A DNA stretch of 64,000 nt from Pyropia yezoensis (taxonomy: Eukaryota > Rhodophyta > Bangiophyceae > Bangiales > Bangiaceae), in assembly GCA_009829735.1 (NCBI GenBank), contig CM020618.1, positions 23,545,346-23,609,345 on the forward strand, given 5' to 3'. Of this stretch, positions 33,612-42,314 are shown one piece after another; position 1 is the stretch's first letter, and each line of letters opens with the position of its first letter. The notes under the pieces were generated by a model. The model worked only from the letters and a program-made list of their open reading frames with translations, was not told where the DNA came from and did not search any database. The position numbers and the translations under genes were made by a program.

Positions 33612-34556
33612 GACCCGGATTTGATTTACAACGTCGATGAAACGGGACTTCTTTACCGCTGTCTACCGTCCCGGTCCTACGTGCCGTCTGCTGACCGGCG
33701 CCAGGCGAGGGGGAGCAAAGTCATGCACTCAAAGGACCGCGTGACGCTCACTCTGTGCTGCAACGCGAACGGCTCTCACAAGCTGCCAATAACTATGATT
33801 GGCAAAGCTGAGCAGCCGCTATGCTTCAATGGGGCGGGCAACCGGTGCCCACTGCCGTACTTCTCCCAAAAGTCAGCATGGACCGACGGGAAGATCTTCA
33901 AACGGTGGTTCTTTGAGGTATTCGTGCCTTCCTTGCGGTCTCGTACGGCCAGCCACGTGTTCCTTATCCTAGACAACCTCAGCTGTCACGCCGAGATTCA
34001 ACACCCCCAAGTAACTGTGATTGAGCTACCACCAAACACGACGGCTGTGTACCAACCGCTGGACAAGGGGGCAATCGCCCAGGTGAAGCGTCGTAACAAG
34101 ACGCGGATGCTTCAACGTGTTGTCCATAATTTAGACACGGTCATTACTTCTGGTGCTCCAGCCCCACGAGTGCCGCGCGGCGGGGGCCTCGACCAAGGAG
34201 GGCAGGCGCACTTGAGGGACGCCGCCAATATTATCGCTGAGGAGTGGGAGAAGGTCACTGCGGTGCAGCTGGCTAACTGCTGGCTCACTGCAGAGGTCTT
34301 GCCGGACGAGGCAGCCGCTGAAGTGCGCCGGCAGCTGCACGGGGTCGTACCTGTGGTGGATAACGTCCACACTGACGTTTCTGAGGTGGTAGCTTTGATG
34401 GCTAACAGCCGCTTGTGGGACGATTTTGAGGGTGTGTCTGACAGTGAGCGCTCCGTTGCTGTTGAGCAGTGGTTTGGTGCGGAGGATGATGTGGAGGCGT
34501 TGGATGAGACGGTCGACATGGCGCTAGGGGAGGGGGAGGACGAGTGCGAGGAGTAG
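33612..34556 (+). pseudogene. pogo/Tigger transposase, catalytic part
   Basis: DDE_1 catalytic domain, about 314 codons, opening in the frame used by the N-terminal half. First Asp in LIYNVDETGL, second in VFLILDNLSCHAE, third in ELPPNTTAVYQPLDKG, the DDD set of pogo/Tigger. The C-terminus is acidic (EGEDECEE). The residues look complete, so the protein is disabled mainly by the retrotransposon insertion. Confidence 0.9.
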
Positions 34557-34798
34557 ATGCCGTCGTGCTATTTGGTTGTGACTGGTCGTGCGAAGGAAGC
34601 ACCTTGTGCGCCTGACTGGTGCGCCCTGCTCGCCTCACCCGATGACGCGGATTTCTTGCGAGCGTGTAATTTGATCGGTCGACACCGCTGCGACGCCCGG
34701 CGGTGTTTGTCAGTCCAGGAACTCGTTGCGAATCCGCTGTAAATAATATTCCGATTTAACCCCTAGCCCCCCTTCATATAGTCGAATAATGACTGTAT

Positions 34799-35233
34799 GT
34801 ACACGTCAGCTCTGGTCAAACGACCGCGTGGGGCGGACGTGGCACGGCTTGGTGACAGGGCACCGCTCTTGGCCGCCGTGCACGCAACGTACGTATGTAT
34901 GTACAGTACATACACTCGTCCTCGGCGTCCAAGGCGCCCCAGGTTCCCTTCACCGACCAGCACATCGTTGTCCCTCTCTGCACCCCCCCCCTCCCTCCAC
35001 CCCCCCTCCCCACCCCCGCACTCCCACTCCCCCCTGCCACACCTCCCAACGCGTCCACGCTTGTACTCACCCGTGCGCTTTCAACGTTACTCCACGGGCC
35101 TTCCCTCGCAGCGGTGACCGCCCCATCCTGTCCGTCCCTCCACCGCGGACGCGGCCCCATCTTTCTGTGCTTCCCCCCCCCCCCCTCCCCCTCCCCCCCA
35201 CCCGCCTTTTTCCCCGTTTCCGCCACCCGTGCC
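34799..35233. other. Upstream region of the RING gene
   Basis: Between the transposon end and the RING gene. Pyrimidine-rich from about 34970 to 35220, a pattern shared with the DNA ahead of several genes here. It probably holds the promoter and 5' UTR. Confidence 0.4.
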
Positions 35234-37561
35234 ATGCCCCTGCTACGTACCAAGCCTGCCCCCACCGATGCGCCCACCGGGCGGCGGGCCCGCCTCCTTG
35301 GTCGCCGGCAGCAGCCGGTGGAAGAACGGGCGGCGGCGGTGGAGGCGGCGGCCGTGCCGGCGGCTGCCTCGGCCGCCTCGTCGGCGGCTGTTGAGGAAAG
35401 CTTTGACGACCTGGCGCTCCCGGACGACTTGCCGGTGGGAGCGTCGGCGGCTGCTGCGCGGCCACCTCTGCCGGGGCCGCCCAAGGCGTCGGCCCGCGGC
35501 GGGGGCGGCGGCGATGGCAGTGGGAGTGACACCAACGACGCGTTTGGCGCCGACGGGGGAGGCGCCGACGGGGGTACGGTTGGCGGCGGCGGCGGCGGCG
35601 TCGGCGGCGGCGGCGGCGGCGGCGGCGGAGACAGCGGCAGCGCTGACAGTGGCGGTATGGGCAAGGATTCCCCCCCGGCGCCACAGCCCGTTGGCGACGC
35701 TGCGCCCAGCGGGCTGCTTGCCCGTTTGCGCGTCCGCCGGCGGGGGGGGCCCGCCGACGGGGACGCGACGACGGCGGTCGATGCCGCCGACGGCGGCCGC
35801 GGACGGCTGCGTCGGGGCTTCCCGCTGCTCGGCAAGGCCCGGCCGGGCGGGGGCGGGGGCGCTCCTGACCCGGACGGTGGCCCGGGCAGCGACGAGGGGG
35901 GTGACGCGGACACCGCCCAACGACCGCCGTTGCCGCATTCCTTTTACGAGTACCCTGGCGTGCAGCGGGTGGCCAAGGAGGACGATGGTGGCGCGGCGGA
36001 CGGCGGCGCCCCCGCGCCGCCCGCCTCCGCTTCGCTCACCAGCGACGCGACGATGCGGGTGGCGCTGGGCTTGCCACCCGCGACCCCGCCCCCCGCTGAG
36101 GCGCCCGCTGCGCCCGTCGGGGCCCCCGCCGTGCCGGCCGCGCCTGGCGCGCCTGGCACTCGCCCCGCCCCCGCCCCCCCACTGGCGCCTGACGCGGTGG
36201 CCCCCGCGGCCCCGCCACGGGGCGTCGTCGGTGGGGGTGGCTCCCCGGGAAGCGTGGCCGGCGGGCCGTCGAGCCATGGGATGGGGACGCTCTTTGGGTC
36301 GGGCTACATTGACAGCGGCGCGGGGACGATGCTGACGCTCGCGCCGGTGTTGCGGCAGCAGCAGGCGGCCTCTGCCGCGGCAGCGGCGGCGGCCCAAGGG
36401 CGGGTCAGCGGCGCACCGCCGCTCTACCCAGGGGCTCCACCCCCTCCTCACTTGGCGGCCCCCCCCCGGCTACCCTACGAAGCAGAGCTGGGGGGTGCGC
36501 TCGCCCGCCGCGTCGCAGACGGCCAGACGCTCGTTGCCGCTGCGTTAGCCGCCGATGAGGCGTTGTCAGCGTCGCGGACGGCGGCCGCGCCCGCCGCGCT
36601 CGAGTCGGTGCGTGAGCGGTACATTGCCGCGCTACACTTGCTGCTGCCCGCCTTGAGGGCAGCACAGGAGGGGGCGGCGGCCAAGGCCGGTGGGGGGGGA
36701 GCGGCCGTCACTGCAATGACCGCGCTCGTGCGGCGGGTGCTGGGGCGCGCCGAGGAGCTGACGGCAGCAACTAAGGCGGCAGCAGCAATAGCCGTACCAA
36801 CCGTGGTTCCGCCCCGTCCTCCAATGGCCAAGGGGGTGGGGGATGCTGCCCAAGGGGGGGGCGGGGACAACAGCGATGATGAGGATGGTGAAGGCGACGA
36901 TGATGGGGACGAGGGGTCGTCGTGCGGCAGCGACAGCGGCACAGCCACTGCGACGCCAGCCGCGTCAACCGACGTGCTCTCCTCGCGGGGTGCCGACGAC
37001 TGGCGGTCGCTGCTTCGTGCGGACAGCCATAGTGGTCCCCTCGTGCCACCCCCTCACACAGGCACGGGCGCCACGACGGGTGCCGCTGGCTACCAGCCCC
37101 CACCTCCGCCGACCTCTGAGCCTGGCAATGGTGGCTGGAGCATGGACATCCACGCGTTTGCAGCAGGCGCCCCAGGCCATCGCCCGCATCCCCCGGCATA
37201 CGTGGCGGATTCGCCGAGCGCGGCGCCAGCGGCGGTGCCGACCGGCTCGGGCGATGACTCTTTCCCGTCGCCGCTGCCGCCACCTGCCTACCCTGAGCTC
37301 TCCCCTCCCGCCGGTGGCGTTGCGCCGTGGACGCCCCCCGCTGCGGCAACGACGGCGGCCGCGCCAGTAGCGGCCGGTCCGTTTGCTGCGCCCGGTGCGA
37401 CGGGCCTCGTTGCCCCAGACAGCGCGTGCGTCTTTTGCCTTGGCTCCTTGGGGGGAGCGGGCATGGTGGGCACGTGTGGCCACGCGCTCTGCGCGCCCTG
37501 TGGAGCGCGGGTCAAACTGCTGATGAACAAGTGTCCGTCCTGTGGCGGCCTGCTATCGTGA
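35234..37561 (+). CDS. RING-finger protein, probable E3 ubiquitin ligase
   Basis: 775 aa starting MPLLRTKPAPTD. The last 45 residues form a RING of the C3HC4 kind: CVFC (first Cys at residue 732), then CGHALCAPCG, then CPSCGGLL at the very end. The rest is Gly-, Ala- and Pro-rich and probably disordered, with a helical patch around residues 410-520 that could bind partners. C-terminal RINGs of this sort usually act as E3 ligases and bring E2 enzymes to substrates held by the N-terminal part. The ATG was chosen as the first one in frame that is followed by a basic, non-repetitive segment. Intronless. Confidence 0.82.
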   Translation: MPLLRTKPAPTDAPTGRRARLLGRRQQPVEERAAAVEAAAVPAAASAASSAAVEESFDDLALPDDLPVGASAAAARPPLPGPPKASARGGGGGDGSGSDTNDAFGADGGGADGGTVGGGGGGVGGGGGGGGGDSGSADSGGMGKDSPPAPQPVGDAAPSGLLARLRVRRRGGPADGDATTAVDAADGGRGRLRRGFPLLGKARPGGGGGAPDPDGGPGSDEGGDADTAQRPPLPHSFYEYPGVQRVAKEDDGGAADGGAPAPPASASLTSDATMRVALGLPPATPPPAEAPAAPVGAPAVPAAPGAPGTRPAPAPPLAPDAVAPAAPPRGVVGGGGSPGSVAGGPSSHGMGTLFGSGYIDSGAGTMLTLAPVLRQQQAASAAAAAAAQGRVSGAPPLYPGAPPPPHLAAPPRLPYEAELGGALARRVADGQTLVAAALAADEALSASRTAAAPAALESVRERYIAALHLLLPALRAAQEGAAAKAGGGGAAVTAMTALVRRVLGRAEELTAATKAAAAIAVPTVVPPRPPMAKGVGDAAQGGGGDNSDDEDGEGDDDGDEGSSCGSDSGTATATPAASTDVLSSRGADDWRSLLRADSHSGPLVPPPHTGTGATTGAAGYQPPPPPTSEPGNGGWSMDIHAFAAGAPGHRPHPPAYVADSPSAAPAAVPTGSGDDSFPSPLPPPAYPELSPPAGGVAPWTPPAAATTAAAPVAAGPFAAPGATGLVAPDSACVFCLGSLGGAGMVGTCGHALCAPCGARVKLLMNKCPSCGGLLS

Positions 37562-37787
37562 CGTGAGAAAAGGGGTGGGATAGAGGGCACTGGTGGTCAA
37601 GGTTTTTTCGTGAGAGGGATACAAAGAGGGAAGGGTTGACCCGCGTTCCATCTTGGTATGGACTGCTTGGCGTTAAGTGACAGTGGCGATGTTCAACGCC
37701 TTTTCTCGCGGTGCTCGGGCAATGTGCTGCAAGTCTTGATGAAGCGCATAAATATTGGTTGATCAATAGATTTTATACTTTGGGATG

Positions 37788-37794
37788 GGTGACG

Positions 37795-37825
<31 letters not shown>

Positions 37826-37867
37826 TTCTGGTCCTTCGGGGCGCGAGTTCGAACCTCGCCGTCATCA
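37788..37867 (+). tRNA. tRNA-Leu (anticodon UAG)
   Basis: Eighty-base class II tRNA. The acceptor GGTGACG pairs with CGTCATC (one G-U), with A as discriminator. The D arm starts GCCGAGTGG, the anticodon stem CCAGA/TCTGG encloses TTTAGGT, giving anticodon TAG, there is a long variable arm (CCTTCGGGG), and the T loop is GTTCGAAC. No intron. CCA is not encoded, as expected for a nuclear gene. TTTT at 37887-37890 could end Pol III transcription. Confidence 0.97.
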
Positions 37868-39866
37868 GCGGATCCGCAATGTACTATTTTATCCCCCCCG
37901 CGGCAGCAGTCCTCTCCCCCAGCCCCAGACCGTCCGTCTCTTCTCACACCTGCCCCTCTCGCGATGACCAGGACTGGCAATAGGTGGCGGGCGATCCCGC
38001 CACGGCCGCGTGCGACACGGCGGGAAGCCCGCCATTGAGTCCCCGTCCATGCGTATCCCCACGCATGGCCTCCTCTCCATTGCTCTGCTCCTGTCCAGCA
38101 CCTCCCCGCCGGCATATATAGCTTCCTTGGCGTGAACAACTCGCGCTCCCCACACTGGCGGGCTCCCTCGCGTCACTTCGTCTATCTATTGTTCTCCGAG
38201 CGGCGTCTGCTCACTCCACACATGCACGCGCGGGGCAGCTCCTAAATTTAGTTGCGTTGGTGCCATCGGCGGTCCACCGCCCACCCGCCTCTCCCCCCAC
38301 ACGCCGCCCCACCACCAAGACCAGCCGCGGACAGCCGGCCGCGCGGGCCGTCCGTCTCGGCCATCAGACTCGGGGCCTCGCCTTCCGGGACCGCCCATGT
38401 CAGTGATTCAGGCATTGCCACCGCGGGCCGGCCGGCCGTTGGTTTGGCGACAAGACCGGCGCCAAGACCCGCCAGGCCAGTCCCTGTTCCCCTCTCCCCC
38501 CCCACACTGCGCCCTCTGGCCGGCGGCTCACGGTTTTGCCAGCCTGTCACGCCCGGCAGAGGCAGGCCGACGGGGCCAGCCGCCCTGTGCCAACGTGCCA
38601 GTCTGCAGGCCCCCCCCGCCACCCCTCCCTACCGCCGCCCCCCCCCCCCCAACCACCCTTCCCCCACCAGCCAACGCCTCTCCCCACTTTTCATGTTCTC
38701 TCTCCATACAAACAGGGGTAGCCGCCCCCCCACGAGTGTCGTGTGGTGGTGTGTGCGGCGTGCGGGTGGGGGAAGGCAGCAACGCACCAAGCGGTGGTGT
38801 CTCTCCCCTCCGCCCCCCCTTCTGCCGGCAGAGCCACCCCGCCGGGCAGCCGGCCGGCTGGCGAGCGTGATCGCCCCGGCCGCCGCGCGGCCACCAGCAG
38901 CAGCCGTCGCGGGGCGCTCCCCCCAGCCCGTGGCCTCCCTCTGGGGGGACACTGCGAATGAGGGGGGCGGAACCCCCCCCCCCCCGCGCTCCTCCGCACC
39001 CCCAGAGCCCAGGTGCCTAGCTATCTATTGAGATAGCCTAAAGGATACTGGTATCCATATCTGCGGCCATCCGCTGTGCTGGCGCCCCCCCCCCCCCCCC
39101 CCCCCCCCCTTTGCCCACTGGCCCCCTCCCCTCCCCTCTCCCAGCAGACACCACCGGCACTCTAACACGTCGGCACGACCTGTCAGCCACACTGGGATAC
39201 GGCCGGGGGGGGGGCGGGGAGCGGCGACCGGCTCACGTGCCGCAACGCTGGCACCGCAGCGTGGGGGCAGTGGCTTAGTCTCCACCCGCGAGAGGAGGTG
39301 TGAGGGGGGCCAGGGGGGGGGGGGAGGGGTTCCCGGGAACGGGGCTCGTCCCCGTCGACAGTCCGTCCACGTCACAGTGGGCCACGTGCCGGCGGCGGTG
39401 GCGGGGAGCGGGAGCGGGGGGGGGTCCCCCCGGGTGGCCCGCCGCCGCGCTCGCCCCGCTTCCCCCTCTTTTCTCTGGCGTTGGCCGCGGTGCTCCTTCT
39501 ACCCCCCGCTCCCCCCCCACCTCCCACTCCACGCCGCAGGGCAGTGGCGGAAGCGGGCAGCGCAGGCGGACGCGCCGCGCCACGAGGCCGAGCTGACACC
39601 CTCCTCCCAACGCCCCCCGACAGACGGCGGCGGGGCCAGCAGGATTGGCAGGGAAGGCGGCGGCGGTGGCGACGGGGTACTTGAGGCCGCGCCAAAGGCA
39701 GTCGGCGGCGTGCCGGGTGGGACGCGGTGGGGCTGGGCTGCGAGGGCGCGCCGCTCCCCCGCGTCCCCGCCTCCCCCTCCCAACCGCCCTCTCCCACCCC
39801 CACCCCTCCTCTTTTTTTCTTCCGCCCCCCACCCCTCCCCGCTCCCCCTTGATCCCCACTGGCGGC
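37868..39866. other. No gene seen; two small hairpins and a long C tract
   Basis: About 2 kb. Open frames (for example 38252-39031) look like GC by-products. It holds two neighbouring perfect hairpins (39020-39037 and 39043-39056) and a C run of over 20 bases near 39090. The right part is pyrimidine-rich and probably is the promoter/5' UTR of the secreted Cys-rich protein gene. Confidence 0.5.
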
Positions 39867-41045
39867 ATGGCGCGTCGTTCACGGTGGTGTCTCGCCGCCG
39901 CCGTCGCCGCTGCCGTTGCCGCCGCCGTTGCCGCCGCCGTCGGTGCCACGGTGGGAGGGGTGGAAGCGGCTGCGCCGGCCCTGACCATTGCGTCCGCAGC
40001 GGCCGCGGCTACAACAGCGGTGGCGGCAGCGCTGTCGGCGGTGGCGGTGGCAGCGGCAGTGGCGGCAGAGGCGGCGGTCGCGGCGGTGGGGGCGGCAGTG
40101 GCGGTGCGCGCCTCCGCCCCCCCGGTCGCCCCTCCCTGCTCGGTGGCGGCATGTGCGGTGGCAGGCGCCGCGGGCGGCTGCATCACCACCACCGCCGCCG
40201 GGGGGACATCCCCCCGCGCGGCGGCGGGCACCACCACCACCACCACCACCTGTGCCGCGTACGCGGCCATGTCGGGCGTGTGCGACGCGGCGGCGGCCGT
40301 GTGTGAGGAGGCGGCGGGCGGTGCCGCAGGGCCGCCGCCGCCGGGGCCGTCGTGCACGGCGGCCGCGACGGCGGCGCTCGCTGCCACTGCCACCAAGACG
40401 CCCACCGCAACCGCCACCGCCACCGCCGCCGCGACACCGACGGCGACCGCAACGCTGACCGCTACGGCGACGCTGACGGCGACGGCGACGCTGACTGCTA
40501 CCGCAACGCCGACGGCGACCGCCACCCTGACCGCCACCGCGACGCCCGCCGCCACCGCCACCGCCACCGCGGCGGCCAATGCCACTCCCACCGCCACCGC
40601 CACCGCACCTGCCGGCGCTGCCGGCTGTGGCACGTGTGAGGAGCGGGTGGCGCTGTGCAGGGCGGGCTTTGTCGCGCCCGCCCTGCCAGCGGCCACCCGC
40701 GCCCCCCCGCTGCCCACTGACCATGAGGAGGGCGGCGCGGGCACCTCTGGTGGGGGCCGCGCCGGCGGTGGTGGCGACGACGACGACGGCGACGACGACG
40801 GCGGCGACGGCGGTGGCGACGTCAGCGCGGCGCGACCCCGTTGCCCTCGCTACACCCTCTGCACGTCGGACGAGGGCTGCGTGGACGTGGCGGGCGCGGG
40901 CGCCGTGTGCGTGCGCCCCGCCGCCGGCGGGTGCACGAGGGGCGCGTGCCGCCAGATGGCCGTCCGCGGATGCGGCTGCGTGCCGGCGGGGGCGTGCACC
41001 AAAGACTGTCGGCAGATGGGGTACTGCAGCCCCGCCTTCTGCTGA
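39867..41045 (+). CDS. Secreted Thr/Ala-repeat, Cys-rich protein
   Basis: 392 aa. The start MARRSRWCLAAAVAAAV is a clear secretion signal. The middle (about residues 174-250) is a near-perfect TATATLTA/TATATPTA repeat, which in algae suggests dense O-glycosylation as in mucin or cell-wall proteins. After an Asp/Gly run near 310 comes a C-terminal Cys-rich domain of about 65 residues with regularly spaced Cys pairs (CPRYTLC to SPAFC), likely disulphide-bonded. The family is not recognised. Extracellular matrix or cell-wall role is an inference from the architecture. Intronless. Confidence 0.72.
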   Translation: MARRSRWCLAAAVAAAVAAAVAAAVGATVGGVEAAAPALTIASAAAAATTAVAAALSAVAVAAAVAAEAAVAAVGAAVAVRASAPPVAPPCSVAACAVAGAAGGCITTTAAGGTSPRAAAGTTTTTTTCAAYAAMSGVCDAAAAVCEEAAGGAAGPPPPGPSCTAAATAALAATATKTPTATATATAAATPTATATLTATATLTATATLTATATPTATATLTATATPAATATATAAANATPTATATAPAGAAGCGTCEERVALCRAGFVAPALPAATRAPPLPTDHEEGGAGTSGGGRAGGGGDDDDGDDDGGDGGGDVSAARPRCPRYTLCTSDEGCVDVAGAGAVCVRPAAGGCTRGACRQMAVRGCGCVPAGACTKDCRQMGYCSPAFC

Positions 41046-42314
41046 GCGCACACGATGACTTTGGGGGGGGGGGGGAAGGGAAGAGGCAGAGGGAGCGGCG
41101 GAGGCCACGGCGTGCAACGCCGCAGGTGCTGCGGAGAGGAAGGAGCGAGCGGCCGGCGCCACCGCGCCTGCGCGATTGGGACTGGTGGTGGGGGGGGGGG
41201 GGGGGGTGAGAGACGGACCGCCCCGCGGCGCCGCCGGGTCGAGTGCTGGGATGGTTTACCACCCAGGACCTACTCTTGGGGAAGTGGGGGGGGTCTGGGT
41301 GGGGAGGCAACCGTCATAAACCGTATTTCATCCATTTAAGACTGAATTCTCGCCACGTGTGGGCGTAAAAGTTCATCGACAGGGGTCGGCCTCCTGTTTG
41401 CCGAGGCTAGATACATACATATAATTCGGGCCAGTCACCTTATGAGATGTAGTATTTGTTTCGTACGCTCAACTCCGAATCACGTCCCCAATCACGCGTT
41501 TTCTCGCCGCACATGACCTGAGATCACGCGCTAAATCACCATGAGATCACGCAAAATACGTGATCTTACATCACGTGCGGCGCGTGATACCCCAGCCTAA
41601 ATTTAGTGCTGTGTTCGACGTCGGGCCAGCCTGGCAGACACAGGAGATCATGAGATTCTTGCAGACGCGAGTCTGATCTCAGTACAAGGTTTTCGAGCCC
41701 ACGAGATTCCGAAGACACCTATCTCGTTATCTCGCAGTCGGTTTCACACGGTTATTTACGCACATGTTTGTACAATACACATACCGTACAACGCCCTTGT
41801 GGGGCGTGTCGTGCCCTGCCCGGATCAACGAGAGAGGAAGAAGACGAGATTCACTTCGAGTGACCGTGCGTGCATTTCGACCCGCACCTCACGCTGCAGC
41901 CCAGGTGGGCCAATGCCGCGAGGGGATGCCCGCCCACTGCAGTTTCTCTGCGCCTCAGCAGCAGCGCCGTTCCGGTGGAGGCTCCCCTGTACCCGTGCTC
42001 ATGTCCCGCCCAAGCATTGCCGCCAGGGGCCATCATCCCATATGACATACACGGGGCTCGCCGTGTCCACAGGCGCGCGGCCCGGCCACAACCGCCTCCC
42101 CCCCCGCCCGCCGCCGACGGCTGTGCTCCACCGACGCGCGCGCCCTCACGGTGGTGGCACCTGAAGACGTCGGAGCCGCGCCACACCCACCCCCCCCGTC
42201 GCCCTGGGACCACCACCCCATAGCGCTATCGTCCGTCGTCCCCGTGGACGTGGCTACCCCGCCCCCCCCCCCCCCCCCCCTTGTCTCCCTCCGACACGAG
42301 AGCATCCCCCCACC
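41046..42314. other. Upstream region of GH36 with an AT-richer island of palindromic motifs
   Basis: From about 41320 to 41800 GC content falls sharply. Within about 41475-41592 the hexamer ATCACG or its complement occurs about eight times, including a perfect 8-base inverted pair AGATCACG/CGTGATCT with a 7-base loop. A second cluster of GAGAT/ATCTC follows at 41640-41740. It may be a worn transposon end or a regulatory array. No coding region seen. Confidence 0.5.

Larger units (their letters stand above)
24723..34798 (+). mobile_element. pogo/Tigger-type DNA transposon, split by an LTR element
   Basis: The ends carry TACAGTCATTATTCG (24723-24737) and its exact reverse complement (34784-34798). 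These are a TA duplication plus a terminal inverted repeat that extends imperfectly to about 23 bases. Inside is a transposase with a CENP-B-like DNA-binding half and a DDD catalytic half, as in the pogo/Tigger branch of Tc1/mariner. Without the inserted retrotransposon (25891-33606) the element would be about 2.35 kb, normal for the family. The outer 100 bases of the left end also occur, inverted, at 14213-14312. Confidence 0.92.

Noticed and set aside
34776-34798. A separate small transposon ending at 34798
   Set aside because: It is the right terminal repeat of the pogo/Tigger element that starts at 24723.
40300-40620. Possible CRISPR-like or simple tandem array
   Set aside because: It is the in-frame coding repeat for the Thr/Ala tract of a secreted protein, without unique spacers.
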